A stretch of DNA of 64,000 nt, from the NCBI RefSeq assembly GCF_947072475.1, contig NZ_CAMTIA010000012.1, positions 1-64,000 of the forward strand, in the 5' to 3' direction. The translations under genes and the position numbers were made by a program. The number at the start of each line of letters is the position of its first letter. Position 1 is the stretch's first letter. Positions 16,206 to 26,778 of the stretch are shown in pieces. The stretch comes from an uncultured Deefgea sp. GTDB taxonomy: Bacteria; Pseudomonadota; Gammaproteobacteria; Burkholderiales; Chitinibacteraceae. The notes under the pieces were generated by a model. That model ran no database searches and was not told the origin of the DNA. It was given only the letters and a program-made list of their open reading frames with translations.

Positions 16206-18023
16206 CTAACCAATAAACCACTTTCTTCTATCTTTCAGTTTATCTTGGCTTTCTACTGGGTTTGGCTGTAAACCAATGGTATCCAAAGCCGCCCATTGGG
16301 GGCTTACTTGGCAGCTAAACAGCACATCACGGCGAAAAGCATGAACTTCAAGCGAGCGCACCGGCAAGTCAGCGCCTTGCGCGGCAGTAGCCAGCATGGC
16401 GTCAAATTGACTGGCGTTCACTCGCAAGCCATCAATCGCCACCAGCACGTCTCCTGCAGCCAAGCCCGCTTGTTCTGCGGCACCGGCCGTCATTACATTG
16501 AGCAACTTCACCCCCATGGCATCACTTGCACTCTTCACGCCCAAGCTCAACTTGGGCGCGGCCGGTTGTGCTACCCACCCACCCCGATCTTGCGCCGAAT
16601 CGGCGGCCCTTTGTTGCCAGACAATATCTAAATCGGCGAGCAATGCTTGCAATGGCAGCGGCGCAGTTGAGCGTAAGCCCAGTTCAAATAAAGCTGACAA
16701 ATCAACACCGGTGACTCGCTGGGCCAAAGCTTCCCACTCGGCTTCGGCAATCCCTCGGCCAGCGGTCTCGAAGTTCAGGCCATACTCTTGCCACAATGCC
16801 CGCATCACATCATCCAACGATTTTTGCTGCTGGGTGGCTTGGCGGATGGTTAAATCCAAACACAGCGCAAATAGCGCGCCTTTGGTGTAATAGCTCACCA
16901 GCGCATTAGGGCTGTTTTCATCTGGTCGATAATACTTAACCCAGGTATCAAAGCTGGCGTCTTCTAGATTCTGCACTAGACGGCCATACCCCCGCTCAAC
17001 ACTGGTAATGGTTTGCGACAACAAATCCAAATAGGCCTGCTCTGTAATCACCCCTGCGCGCAGCAAACATAAATCATCGTAATACGATGTAATCCCCTCA
17101 AACGCCCACAATAGTCGCGAATAATTCTCTTGGCTTAAGTCATACGGCGCGTAAGCGGCAGGTTTAATCCGCTTCACATTCCAGCTATGAAAATATTCAT
17201 GGCTGCATAAGCCCAAAAACTGTCGATAGCCCGATTTAACCTCAGCCTCATGCGCACGAGGCAAGTCACTGCGATTGCAAATTAACGCCGTCGATGCGCG
17301 ATGCTCTAAACCGCCGTAGCCCTCGCCCACTGCCAGAGTCAGAAATAAATAATCTTTAAATGGTGCCGGTGTGCCAAAAAATTGAATTTGATACTCGCAG
17401 ATTTTTTGTAAATCTTGCGCCAAGCGCGGCAAATCGGCTTGATGTCGCCCCGCAATCACCATGCGATGCGGCACCCCTGCTGCCATAAATTCAATTTGAG
17501 AAAAATCACTCATTTCAACCGGATGATCAATGAGATCATCGTAATTTTGCGCCAGATACTGACCAAACCCAGCCGCATCCACCTGCTGCGCAGGCAGGCT
17601 GGTGGCCACTTTCCAAGTATCGTTCTGGCTCGGAACCATCGTTAAGCTGCAAACTTGATCTTCTTGCCCTGCCACCGCCAAGAAAACGCTGGTGCCATTA
17701 AAAAAGCCGCGCTCATGATCCAAATACGCACCGCGTACCGATAAATCAAAGGCATACACTTGATACGTTACCCGCAACGGCGCAGCAACCGCGGCGGCTT
17801 GCCAGCTCGACTTGTCTAATTTAGTCAGCGGCACGCGAACACCAGCCGACTCGGCTTCAATACTGACGATATGTTTGGCAAATTCACGCAGCAAATAACT
17901 ACCCGGAATCCAACTTGGCAAATGCACGATCTGCCCTGCCGCATCAGGCTGCTCAATCGTCAGCTCAACCGCAAACAAATGCGCGGCGATAGAGTGGGGT
18001 GTAATTTTGTATTGAATACTCAT
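16206..18023 (-). CDS. M61-family peptidase with C-terminal PDZ domain
   Basis: The zinc motif HEYFHSW (HExxH) lies around residue 275, followed by NVKRIKP and, about 40 residues later, LWAFEGITSYYDD, which supplies the third zinc ligand Glu in glycyl-aminopeptidase-type M61 enzymes. A PDZ domain (AGLAAGDVLVAIDGLRV) lies near residues 520-570. No signal peptide is seen, so it may be cytoplasmic. The ATG at 18023 gives the usual start MSIQYKI; a TTG further upstream at 18041 is less likely. Length of 605 residues is normal for the family. Confidence 0.9.
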   Translation of the reverse strand: MSIQYKITPHSIAAHLFAVELTIEQPDAAGQIVHLPSWIPGSYLLREFAKHIVSIEAESAGVRVPLTKLDKSSWQAAAVAAPLRVTYQVYAFDLSVRGAYLDHERGFFNGTSVFLAVAGQEDQVCSLTMVPSQNDTWKVATSLPAQQVDAAGFGQYLAQNYDDLIDHPVEMSDFSQIEFMAAGVPHRMVIAGRHQADLPRLAQDLQKICEYQIQFFGTPAPFKDYLFLTLAVGEGYGGLEHRASTALICNRSDLPRAHEAEVKSGYRQFLGLCSHEYFHSWNVKRIKPAAYAPYDLSQENYSRLLWAFEGITSYYDDLCLLRAGVITEQAYLDLLSQTITSVERGYGRLVQNLEDASFDTWVKYYRPDENSPNALVSYYTKGALFALCLDLTIRQATQQQKSLDDVMRALWQEYGLNFETAGRGIAEAEWEALAQRVTGVDLSALFELGLRSTAPLPLQALLADLDIVWQQRAADSAQDRGGWVAQPAAPKLSLGVKSASDAMGVKLLNVMTAGAAEQAGLAAGDVLVAIDGLRVNASQFDAMLATAAQGADLPVRSLEVHAFRRDVLFSCQVSPQWAALDTIGLQPNPVESQDKLKDRRKWFIG

Positions 18024-18136
18024 GATCAATAGCGACCTCAAAATGGGTTTTGCGTCTTTTATTCAAGCCAGTCGTTCAATGCGGCTCATATTGACCGACC
18101 TGCCTAGCCACGACTTCTTAAAACAACAGACCTTTG

Positions 18137-18174
18137 CAAAAAAAAAATGATCGCCAAGTGTTACCTGGCGATCA
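18137..18174 (-). terminator. terminator downstream of cysS
   Basis: TGATCGCCA (18148-18156) pairs with TGGCGATCA (18166-18174) across a nine-base loop; on the minus strand the stem is followed by nine or more Ts. It separates cysS from the peptidase gene. Confidence 0.85.
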
Positions 18175-18233
18175 ATCACTTTAAATCAGTTTGTAGAATG
18201 GCGCGGTCATTTACCGCGCCAGCCCTAGCGAGA

Positions 18234-19625
18234 TTACTCTCGACGCCAGCCAGTGCCTTGCGCCGTATCTTCCAGCACAATCCCAGCCGCGGCTAATTCA
18301 TCCCGAATTCGATCCGATTCGGCCCAATTTTTTGCCGCCCGCGCTGCTTTGCGCGCCGCGATTGCCGCTTCGATTTGCTCAGCTTGCCAAGCACTATCGC
18401 GGCTACCCGCTTGCAAATATGCTTCTGGATCGCGCTGTAATAAACCCAACACATTGCCTAACGCTTTTAACAAACTCGCGGCAGCAATGCCTTGCTCAGT
18501 AGCGCCGTGTTTATTGGCTTGCAAGGCCAACTCAAACAACACCGCCACCGCTTCGGTGGTGGCAAAATCATCATCCATCGCCGCTTTAAAACGCGCCGCC
18601 ATCGGGTGTGACCAATCAATAGAAACTGCTTGAGCAGGAATCGACTTTAGCGTGGTGTATAACCGCGTTAAGGCGTTTTTAGCATCGTCTAAATGCGCGT
18701 CGCTGTAATTGAGTGGGCTGCGATAATGCGCGCGCAAAATAAAGAAGCGTAAAACTTCAGCGTCGTATTGCGCTAAAACGTCACGAATAATGAAAAAATT
18801 ACCGAGGCTTTTCGACATTTTTTCATTATCAACATTGATAAATCCATTATGCAGCCAGTAATTGACATAAGGATGGCCGTGCGCGCCTTCTGATTGCGCG
18901 ATTTCATTTTCATGATGCGGAAACTGTAAATCCTCACCACCACCATGAATATCAAATTGCTCGCCCAAATGGTGGCAGCTCATTGCAGAGCATTCAATAT
19001 GCCAACCGGGACGACCGCTACCCCACGGTGAAGCCCACTTCACTTCATTCGGCTCTTCAGCTTTAGCGCTTTTCCACAACACAAAATCCGCTGGATCTTG
19101 CTTATTTTCGTCAATATCAACGCGCTCACCGGCACGCTGATCATCTAAATTTTTACGCGATAATTTGCCGTAGCCTTGAAATTTACGCACCGAATAATAC
19201 ACATCGCCATTGGGCGCTGAATACGCCAAACCACGATCAAACAACTGGCCAATAATCGACTGCATGCCATGAATATGCTCAGTGGCACGGGGCTCATGAT
19301 CAGGGCGAATAATCCCCAGCGCAGCAAAATCTTCATTCATCGCAGCAATAAAGCGCTCGGTGAGGGCATGAATCGACTCGCCATTTTCTGCGGCACGGCG
19401 AATGATTTTGTCATCAATATCGGTGATATTACGCACATAATTCACTTGGTAACCCGACTCACGAAACCACCGCGTGATGACGTCAAATACCACCACCATC
19501 CGCGCATGGCCAATATGGCAATAATCGTAAACCGTCATCCCGCAAACATACATGTTCACAATGCCGGGCGTCATCGGTTTAAATTCCTGCTTCTCGCGGG
19601 CCAAGGTATTGTACAAAGTGATCAT
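18234..19625 (-). CDS. cysS: cysteinyl-tRNA synthetase
   Basis: Charges tRNA-Cys in the cytoplasm. Class I signatures are CHIGHARM near residue 36 (HIGH) and KMSKSLGN near residue 270 (KMSKS). Zinc-binding residues are present: the Cys in [10 protein letters not shown], the Cys in HIECSAM and His/Glu in [10 protein letters not shown]. At 463 residues it is full length. Monocistronic, with its own terminator. Confidence 0.98.
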   Translation of the reverse strand: MITLYNTLAREKQEFKPMTPGIVNMYVCGMTVYDYCHIGHARMVVVFDVITRWFRESGYQVNYVRNITDIDDKIIRRAAENGESIHALTERFIAAMNEDFAALGIIRPDHEPRATEHIHGMQSIIGQLFDRGLAYSAPNGDVYYSVRKFQGYGKLSRKNLDDQRAGERVDIDENKQDPADFVLWKSAKAEEPNEVKWASPWGSGRPGWHIECSAMSCHHLGEQFDIHGGGEDLQFPHHENEIAQSEGAHGHPYVNYWLHNGFINVDNEKMSKSLGNFFIIRDVLAQYDAEVLRFFILRAHYRSPLNYSDAHLDDAKNALTRLYTTLKSIPAQAVSIDWSHPMAARFKAAMDDDFATTEAVAVLFELALQANKHGATEQGIAAASLLKALGNVLGLLQRDPEAYLQAGSRDSAWQAEQIEAAIAARKAARAAKNWAESDRIRDELAAAGIVLEDTAQGTGWRRE

Positions 19626-19804
19626 AAAGGGCTCGTAATTGGATTTAGTCCGTCATTCTACCAAAGCTACCGAGTACGCCCAACGCTGTTTACTGAAAAA
19701 TTCAAACCTTGCTTTGGCTTTCACTCGGCACCTTTAACGCCCAACTCGGTGATATACCCAACACCAGCAGATTGATTTGGCATTTTTGCGCTAATAACGA
19801 GCCT

Positions 19805-20968
19805 TCATTCGAGGTATTTTCGCCCACCGTAGCCCGAAACGCCGAGCAGCAGTCGAACTAGGCCGTAACAAGTCCACACCACAGCCCGACGTAAATAACT
19901 GGCTTGATGTATATGCTCGGGCAAAATAAGCAGCGCATCACGCTGCAAGCGGTATTGCAAATCAGCCCGCAGCTGCAGCGCGAAAGACGCATTCTCAACA
20001 ACAAGATTCGCCTCTCGCGCCAGCAACAAACTAAATGGATCAATATTGCTTGACCCCACGGTGGCCCAGACTTGATCAATCACCGCCACTTTGGCGTGCA
20101 TAAATCCGCTTTTATATTGATAAATCTCGACGCCAGCGTGCAATAAATCACGGTAATACGCCCAGCTGGCGTATTGCAGCAAGGCATGATCGCGCTCGTC
20201 TTGCAGCAAGAGCACCACCTTCACCCCCCGCTTAGCGGCGCGCATTAAAGCTTGGCGTAAACGCAGACCGGGCAAAAAATAAGCGTTGGCGATTATAATT
20301 TCAGATTGCGCCGCTTCAATCGCTTGCAAATAGGCTTTTTCAATCGCATGCCGATTGCGCGCATTATCTCGCACCACCAGGCGCGCTTTAGCGTCGCCGA
20401 CTACCACCGGCAATGGCCATTGCCTGCGTGCAAAAATCGATTTTTTAAATTGCATCCAAGCGGTATACCGCCACTCACGCAGCAAGGCCTGCTCAATCTC
20501 CAGCACCACCGGCCCTTTGACGGCAACGGCATAATCGTAGCGCGGCGCCATGCCGGGGCCATCATCGTCGCTAATGATATTGATGCCGCCGATAAACGCC
20601 AGCTGGCCATCAAAACAAGATAATTTTCGATGCAAGCGCCGTAAACGTGAGCGCTTGAGCGCAAAACGGCTCACCTCGGGGCGAAAAAACAAAACTTGCA
20701 CCCCTGCGCCCTGCATCTCTTGGCGCAACGTGGCCGGAAAAGCATAAGCGCCAAAGCCATCGAGCAATAAGCCGACTCGAACGCCGCGTTGGGCGGCGCG
20801 CATCAACGCGCGGGCCACCGCAAGGCCGATGTCATCGCTCGCAAAAATATACGTTTCAAGGCGAATTTCAAACTGAGCCGCGTCAATCGCCGACAGCAGC
20901 GCAGGAAAAAACGCCGCACCATCGCGCAATAAGGTCAGTTGATGCCCTTCATAACAAGGCGGCGTCAT
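19805..20968 (-). CDS. clsB: cardiolipin synthase B-like phospholipase D protein
   Basis: Two HKD motifs of the phospholipase D superfamily are present: HRKLSCFDGQLAFIGG (about residue 112) and HAKVAVIDQVWATVGSSN (about 290). The 387-residue length and lack of an N-terminal membrane pair fit ClsB rather than ClsA. Its ATG overlaps the stop of the upstream endonuclease/phosphatase-family gene as ATGA. The same pairing occurs in E. coli as clsB-ybhP, which supports the assignment. It would join phospholipids into cardiolipin at the inner membrane. Confidence 0.9.
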   Translation of the reverse strand: MTPPCYEGHQLTLLRDGAAFFPALLSAIDAAQFEIRLETYIFASDDIGLAVARALMRAAQRGVRVGLLLDGFGAYAFPATLRQEMQGAGVQVLFFRPEVSRFALKRSRLRRLHRKLSCFDGQLAFIGGINIISDDDGPGMAPRYDYAVAVKGPVVLEIEQALLREWRYTAWMQFKKSIFARRQWPLPVVVGDAKARLVVRDNARNRHAIEKAYLQAIEAAQSEIIIANAYFLPGLRLRQALMRAAKRGVKVVLLLQDERDHALLQYASWAYYRDLLHAGVEIYQYKSGFMHAKVAVIDQVWATVGSSNIDPFSLLLAREANLVVENASFALQLRADLQYRLQRDALLILPEHIHQASYLRRAVVWTCYGLVRLLLGVSGYGGRKYLE

Positions 20969-21747
20969 ACCTGATTTAAACTACGGGATAACGTGGCCAA
21001 TAAAGGCGCGTGGTCCGACAAGCTGCGCCAAGGCGCGCCGTGCAATACCTCGGCCGACTCAATACTAAAACCACGGGTATAGATACGATCTAAAGAGAAA
21101 AACGGCATTCTGGCAGGAAAACTACGCGCATGCGCCCCATGCAAAGACTGAAAAACTTCGTCCATACCCAATTCAGATTGCAACACTTGGCTAACTTCAC
21201 CGCGCCAATCGTTAAAATCCCCCGCCAGCACCAGCGGCGCATCTTCAGGCACTTGCTCAGCAATGGCGCGAATCATCAGTTGCAATTGCTTACGCCGATC
21301 CGAGGCACGTAAATTCAGATGCACACAAAAAGCATGTAAAGGTTGCGCCCAACGCGGTAAATCTAACTGACAGTACAGCAAACCCCGTTGCTCAAACCGA
21401 TGCAAAGTTAAATCGTGATTACTGCGATGCAAAATAGGAAACCGCGACAACAAGGCATTGCCGTGATGCCCGAGTAAATAATGGGCATTACTACCGTAAG
21501 CAGAAAACAGCGCGTCGCCAGCCAAATACTCATGCTGCGCATCCAGCGGCCAAGTATGGATTTTTTTGGCTAAATCATGGTGCAGGCCTTGTACTTCCTG
21601 CAAAAATACAATATCCGGATCGAGTGCTTTTAAAGCATGCCGCACGCCATGCAATACAAAATTCTGATTGAGCGGTGACATGCCTTTATGAATATTGTAA
21701 GAAGCAATCTTTAATATATTTTCTTTATTTTTCAACGCTCTACCCAT
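20965..21747 (-). CDS. endonuclease/exonuclease/phosphatase family protein (YbhP-like)
   Basis: The fold's signature residues are ASYNIHKG (Asn near residue 15), FLQEVQG (catalytic Glu), LVLAGDFNDWRGE and LSDHAPLLATL (Asp-His). The family includes phosphodiesterases acting on nucleic acids, phosphoinositides and sphingomyelin. Co-translated with clsB, so a lipid phosphodiester substrate is plausible. The ATG at 21747 (MGRALKN) is chosen; a TTG at 21798 could extend it by 17 residues. Confidence 0.85.
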   Translation of the reverse strand: MGRALKNKENILKIASYNIHKGMSPLNQNFVLHGVRHALKALDPDIVFLQEVQGLHHDLAKKIHTWPLDAQHEYLAGDALFSAYGSNAHYLLGHHGNALLSRFPILHRSNHDLTLHRFEQRGLLYCQLDLPRWAQPLHAFCVHLNLRASDRRKQLQLMIRAIAEQVPEDAPLVLAGDFNDWRGEVSQVLQSELGMDEVFQSLHGAHARSFPARMPFFSLDRIYTRGFSIESAEVLHGAPWRSLSDHAPLLATLSRSLNQV

Positions 21748-21943
21748 TTTTATTTCGAGACAAGATACAAAAACCCAATCAACGAGGGTTAAAGCCAATG
21801 TTTAGCTAGCCACTTTGTTATTTGTAAACTCGAAATAAGTTCAAATGACATTACTCTGACACGCCGCCACCACAAAATAAAGCACGTCAAACCTTAACAC
21901 AAACACCAACCATCGAGCCTACACCAGTCAGCACGACACCAAG

Positions 21944-23314
21944 CTAACGCATTACATGCCGAAATTGCTTAGTCCGACTGGATTGATTGTCTCTACCTTG
22001 CGACAAAATAGGGATCGCAATAAGATCGCGTTTTAAGAGCGACTCGGCCCAACCAATAATAAAAAACAATGCGGGCATTGGCTGCTCGCCTAAATACACC
22101 GTGCCTAAAGAAACAAAAACCATCGCGATAATCCCAGCAAACGTAAATGGTAAAGAATTTGGATTTGCGGGTTCGCGCAGGCCTTTTACCACCAATCTCA
22201 CCACCATCCATGCCATTAACAACACTAAAAAAACCACTGCAATTACGCCATGCATCAAAGCAAGCAATAAATAGTAATTATCGATTGATTCCATGCCGCC
22301 CACTTTGGGCCAAGTGTTACGCCCCCAACCAATTGCCGCATGCTCTAAAGCAATTGCTTCATATTTATCCATTAACTCTTTGCGATACAGCGCTGATTCT
22401 TGTGATAGCGTCATCACTGCCCCGGGCTGAACATCAAGATAAGCATCGAGCAACACCTGCCCGACCAATCCGCCAACGACCAAAGCGCAGAGAACCCATT
22501 TAAGGCGTTTAGTGCGGTCTTGACCGCGCGATACCCACATCAAGACCCCTCCGATCGCGCCACCAATCCAAGGCCCACGCGCAATCGTCATAATGATACC
22601 AAGTAACAGCAAACCATTAACCCAATACGATTTCTTGCCTGGCAGGCGAATATGTCGCATTTGCGCTTCCCAGCACTGCCCCCATTGCAGCCAACGAGCC
22701 AGTCGCCATGCCATGGCCAGCATAATGCCTGCCAAAATCGCATGCGAATAAGGGCCAGCAATTCGAGCAACGCCATAGCGAAATGTCGTTACCCATCCCG
22801 TGCCTTGCCCAGGGAAAAATGGGCCAATCAATACACTCCACGGATTAATCCCAAAGCGAAACTGATAAATACTTACCGCAGAAACAATCGCGCAACTAAT
22901 CACAAACACGCGTGCCGCAGCAATATCGTCCGCTTGCTTTTGCAAGCACCAGCGTGCGGCAAAATAAGGTGCCAATACCGAAGTGAGCATCGCGAACATG
23001 AGGTTTTGCGCTTCAGCATAACCGGCGTTGGTGTATTCAGAATATGCAACACAAAATGCAAAACCAAAGACCAAACCATCGGTGATGGATGGCCGCCAAT
23101 TTTTATATTGCGAAATCATCGCTACCACAAAAATCGGCAAAATAGCGGCCTGATTAAAACTAGGGTCAGGTAAGCCTGGCGTCATCGCACGATAACAATC
23201 GGGAAGTAATAGCAAAATTGGCAAATAACCCCGAATTAATGCGTATTGAGTGCCTTGTTGCCACACCAAAATAGCGGTCATCAGTAGCGCCAGATAAACC
23301 ACATATTGCATCAA
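21944..23314 (-). CDS. O-antigen ligase/polymerase-like membrane protein
   Basis: A 456-residue protein with about eleven hydrophobic segments and a larger periplasmic loop around residues 290-350 (LDVQPGAVMTLSQESALYRKELMDKYEAIALEHAAIGWGRNTWP), the layout of the Wzy/WaaL superfamily; the HAAIGWGRNTWP-type motif occurs in these proteins. In this locus a polymerase (Wzy) joining repeat units in the periplasm is the likeliest role, ligase being the alternative. It is the last gene of the minus-strand operon beginning at 32631, overlapping the glycoside hydrolase gene by four bases. Confidence 0.8.
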   Translation of the reverse strand: MMQYVVYLALLMTAILVWQQGTQYALIRGYLPILLLLPDCYRAMTPGLPDPSFNQAAILPIFVVAMISQYKNWRPSITDGLVFGFAFCVAYSEYTNAGYAEAQNLMFAMLTSVLAPYFAARWCLQKQADDIAAARVFVISCAIVSAVSIYQFRFGINPWSVLIGPFFPGQGTGWVTTFRYGVARIAGPYSHAILAGIMLAMAWRLARWLQWGQCWEAQMRHIRLPGKKSYWVNGLLLLGIIMTIARGPWIGGAIGGVLMWVSRGQDRTKRLKWVLCALVVGGLVGQVLLDAYLDVQPGAVMTLSQESALYRKELMDKYEAIALEHAAIGWGRNTWPKVGGMESIDNYYLLLALMHGVIAVVFLVLLMAWMVVRLVVKGLREPANPNSLPFTFAGIIAMVFVSLGTVYLGEQPMPALFFIIGWAESLLKRDLIAIPILSQGRDNQSSRTKQFRHVMR

Positions 23315-25464
23315 GACCCCCTTGCACTGACAACCAAGAGACTTTCTGCCGGCAATTTAACGCTGGCCATCCCTTGCTGGCATACACTCTGTCCCCGTAC
23401 CACATTCACTTTGGCACGGTCACCTTCGTTATCGCCAGGCTGACGACCATCGAGCAAACGCCATTTAATGGCGGCTTGACACGGGATTTGTAGCGCATGT
23501 GCTTGAGTTGACGCATTGACCATAGCCATTCTTGTTGGAGAAGCTGTCGCCGTATCTGCAAAACCCAATACCACGAGATCGCGACATGCCTCTACTGAGC
23601 CTTGACATTGATAACGCCAAGGCTTGCCACCGGATACCTCATTGAGCATCGCCAGTGCCAAACCTGTAGGGCGTAAGCGTTGCGCCGTCGTCAAATCGCG
23701 GCTAATGCCAAACAAAGCCACATCACCCAAACCGTCATGTAATTTAAAACTAAATCCAGCCAAGCTATATACCGCTTGCTCACGAATACCCAGCAATGCC
23801 GCATCAAGCAATTGCCGTGCTAATGCCACGCCAGATATCGCTGTAGTGACAATTTGATTCCGTGCTTTGGCATCAGCGCTACCCTGTGTTGAATGAAAAT
23901 TAACTTCATAGATTGCCAATCTTTTCCCTGCAACTTGTGCGCGCTGTTGCTGCTTTTGCAAAACAGCTTGTTGGCTTTGCAATGCTTTGCCGCGATTGAC
24001 TTGCTCAGTGTCTTGCACTTGTACATCGTAAAAGAAATAAGGTGCAACAGCGACGCGATCAGCATGAGCCGCCGCGACAATAGGCCCCGGGCTATCGGGC
24101 CATGCAAAAGGTGCATTCACCACCGTAATCAAACGTCGCCCAATACCAAAACCACGCTTAGCACTCGCAAGTGCGCGATCGGCCGCCTCGCGATGCTGAT
24201 TCACATTGCTTAATCCTGCGGGGCGAAATAAGGCATTCCAATTCTCATTTCCAAATTCGAGTACCACCTCATCGAGCTGCAGTTGATCAGCGCTCTTTCG
24301 TAATAAGCGCCCAAATTCTTGCCACTCAGCAACCGACAAAGTCGGTGGACCAACCACCCACGGTGCCGCACTCACCTCGGCGCACAAAGCAAATAACTCC
24401 GGTACGCTATACGCAAAAAAACTCTCACCCTCACCCGCCCGATAGCGGATCGGCTGACGTGCCAGTTCCGATGCAAATCGGTTCGCCACACGATCACCTA
24501 GCTGCCCTTGCCAGTCACGCAAATACCCTGGTTTGAGTGCTTTTAATGTATCAACTACGGCGCGTCGAAAGCCCCCGCTTTGCGCCACAGCCTCCCCGAG
24601 ATACACATCATCAAGCCAAATTTCACCATCACCTTCACTACTAAAGGACAAAGCCAGCGGGCTCGCTTTCGCCTGCGGTGTTTCAGTCCCCTGCCAAGTT
24701 AAATGAATGCTTTGCCATTCTGTCGTTGGCGTCAGTGTTTGCATAACAAAGGGAGCGGCCCCATCACGCGAAAAACGCACCTGCAGCTTGGCACCTGCAC
24801 GTGGCATTTTGACGCGAAAATTAAGTTGCCACGCCCCCGTTACCGGTAATAAGCGCCCTGCGGAACCACCCAAAGTATCAAAAAAACTCGATACGCCCGC
24901 CGCTTGCGCGGCAGTGGATTGCAAACGCAAAGCATATTGCCCTCCCGAAGGAGATACCTGCGCGACTAAACTTGCACGGCCTTGTGGCCACCATTGCGGA
25001 ACGCCTGTCAAACGCGCGGTTTTCTCTACACTGATTACATCGCCAGTTTGCAAAGTTTGTAAATCATGCTCAAACCAAAATAATCCAGGACCTTTGTCAT
25101 TACGCCGATAGTCACGAATACGTCCTGCTTTACCCGCTAGCGCCCCAGTTAAAACCTGAAATTGCCCACCAATCCAAAAGCCATCCGGTCTTGCCACCCA
25201 CGCATCACGATCCGTAATTTGTCGTCCATCAAGTCGATCGACAATCACCAAAGAGCGATCCAATAACGGCTCAAAGCCAGGGTTTCGTACAATATTGGCG
25301 CGTAATTGCTCTGCGCCCCAATAAGACGGACCGCCTAAATTTAAACCAAAACGAGGAACAACTTCACCCGGCAATGCCACCAGCGGCGTCAAACTCAAGT
25401 TTGCCGCACTCACTGAATTCACTAAATTCAAAACCAAGACAAAGCAAAATAAGTAGCGCCACAT
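23311..25464 (-). CDS. secreted glycoside hydrolase-like protein of the polysaccharide locus
   Basis: The 717-residue product has a signal peptide (residues 1-20, cleavage after VSA), a beta-rich carbohydrate-binding-like domain (about 140-300, ending EGDGEIWLDDVYLGEA) and a TIM-barrel-like part with EFGNENWN near residue 410, an Asn-Glu pair typical of the acid/base of clan GH-A enzymes (GH39/GH51-like). The exact GH family is unclear. Its place in the operon suggests it trims the exported polymer or releases dead-end product in the periplasm, as glycosidases do in alginate, Pel and Psl loci. Confidence 0.75.
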   Translation of the reverse strand: MWRYLFCFVLVLNLVNSVSAANLSLTPLVALPGEVVPRFGLNLGGPSYWGAEQLRANIVRNPGFEPLLDRSLVIVDRLDGRQITDRDAWVARPDGFWIGGQFQVLTGALAGKAGRIRDYRRNDKGPGLFWFEHDLQTLQTGDVISVEKTARLTGVPQWWPQGRASLVAQVSPSGGQYALRLQSTAAQAAGVSSFFDTLGGSAGRLLPVTGAWQLNFRVKMPRAGAKLQVRFSRDGAAPFVMQTLTPTTEWQSIHLTWQGTETPQAKASPLALSFSSEGDGEIWLDDVYLGEAVAQSGGFRRAVVDTLKALKPGYLRDWQGQLGDRVANRFASELARQPIRYRAGEGESFFAYSVPELFALCAEVSAAPWVVGPPTLSVAEWQEFGRLLRKSADQLQLDEVVLEFGNENWNALFRPAGLSNVNQHREAADRALASAKRGFGIGRRLITVVNAPFAWPDSPGPIVAAAHADRVAVAPYFFYDVQVQDTEQVNRGKALQSQQAVLQKQQQRAQVAGKRLAIYEVNFHSTQGSADAKARNQIVTTAISGVALARQLLDAALLGIREQAVYSLAGFSFKLHDGLGDVALFGISRDLTTAQRLRPTGLALAMLNEVSGGKPWRYQCQGSVEACRDLVVLGFADTATASPTRMAMVNASTQAHALQIPCQAAIKWRLLDGRQPGDNEGDRAKVNVVRGQSVCQQGMASVKLPAESLLVVSARGS

Positions 25465-25473
25465 ACTGACCGC

Positions 25474-26778
25474 CTAAGCACGGCGAAGTGGGGAAGAATA
25501 CGCTGTCAGCTGAGTCTGCTCAGCCAACTCGGCATATAGCTTTTCGGCGACATCCAATTTATCTGCCCAAGTAAAACCAAGCTGATTCGACTGATGTATC
25601 CGTAATGCACCAAGACGCCCCATTTCACGCCAACGCTCGGGGGCTAAATAGCAATTAAACAATGCCGCATGCAGCTGCTCTAATAAAACGCTGGGTGAAT
25701 CGGCATCAATGAGTACGCCCACTTCGGGCGTGACCAATTCAGCGGGGCCACCAAAATTAAAGGCAATCACTGGACGCGCACACGCCATCGCCTCAAGTAA
25801 CACCGCACCGCCGGATTCACGGATCGATGGCAAACAAAAAACATGACACGCTTGCATCAAAGCAGGGATAGCGGCTAAATCAATATGCCCTAAAAAATGA
25901 CATTCTTGCTCGATCTGTAGCGCCTGTGCTTGCGCTTTAAAATCAGCGAGTTTTCCGCCATTGCCTGCCAAGATCAACTCAACCTTAATCCCCTCTTGCT
26001 TTTTCAACTGCGCTACCGCAAGCAATAAGAACTCAACGCCTTTAACTGCCAACATTCGACCAACAAACAGTATTTTTAATGGCTTATTTGGGCTCGGTAG
26101 CGGCGGATAAGGACTGGCGACAAAGCGACGCGGATCTATCCCATTTTCAAGCAACATCCGGCTCTGTTTTTGTTGCACTGCTGGCAAAGCAAGTCGTGTC
26201 GCTTGTGTGGCCGCTAGCGTAATCCGTAAGGGACAAGACCGCTCTAACCATGCAGACCACCATTGCCCCAGGCGACGTCCATGATTGAGCCATTGTGACT
26301 CTTGCTGTAAAACACGATCAAAACCCTGCGGATTACCTAAACCACAATTGAGCGGCCCGCGCAGTAAGGGTAGCGCTAAGCGATCAAGGCATGTGCCTGC
26401 AGCCGAACTCACCGGTGTTGGCACGTGTACCGCGCCCCAATCTTGGCCTTGCCGACGTAGGCGACGCGCCAAACGTAAGGCCAAACGATCAAATAAGAAA
26501 TAATCCAGAGAACTCAATAAAAAAATCGCGTGCTCGCGCCCTGGGAATAAACGACATGCGATGCGATACAAGGGCCCCGCCAACCATTCCGTATCAATAA
26601 AATGAATCGTATCGCCAAGCGCAATCCTTGCCGCTAACGCCGCACGATTGCGTTCATGCGTAATCAAAGTCACCGGACGGCGTTGCACCATGCCTTGGTA
26701 CCACTCCCAGCCAATTTGTGACACCGAGCCCATATCCGGCCCACATTGATACGCCACCATCAATAAATGCTGATTCAT
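25474..26778 (-). CDS. GT4-family glycosyltransferase
   Basis: A 434-residue cytoplasmic GT-B enzyme. The C-terminal Rossmann half shows KILFVGRMLAVKGVEFLLLAVAQL, LILAGNGG and SGGAVLLEAMACARPVIAFNFGGPAEL, the E-x7-E region of GT4 that binds the sugar nucleotide. The N-terminal half carries AYQCGPDMGSVSQIGWEW, a glycine-containing segment for the acceptor side. It sits nine bases after the next gene upstream starts its overlap chain, within the minus-strand EPS operon. Sugar and acceptor cannot be read. Confidence 0.88.
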   Translation of the reverse strand: MNQHLLMVAYQCGPDMGSVSQIGWEWYQGMVQRRPVTLITHERNRAALAARIALGDTIHFIDTEWLAGPLYRIACRLFPGREHAIFLLSSLDYFLFDRLALRLARRLRRQGQDWGAVHVPTPVSSAAGTCLDRLALPLLRGPLNCGLGNPQGFDRVLQQESQWLNHGRRLGQWWSAWLERSCPLRITLAATQATRLALPAVQQKQSRMLLENGIDPRRFVASPYPPLPSPNKPLKILFVGRMLAVKGVEFLLLAVAQLKKQEGIKVELILAGNGGKLADFKAQAQALQIEQECHFLGHIDLAAIPALMQACHVFCLPSIRESGGAVLLEAMACARPVIAFNFGGPAELVTPEVGVLIDADSPSVLLEQLHAALFNCYLAPERWREMGRLGALRIHQSNQLGFTWADKLDVAEKLYAELAEQTQLTAYSSPLRRA

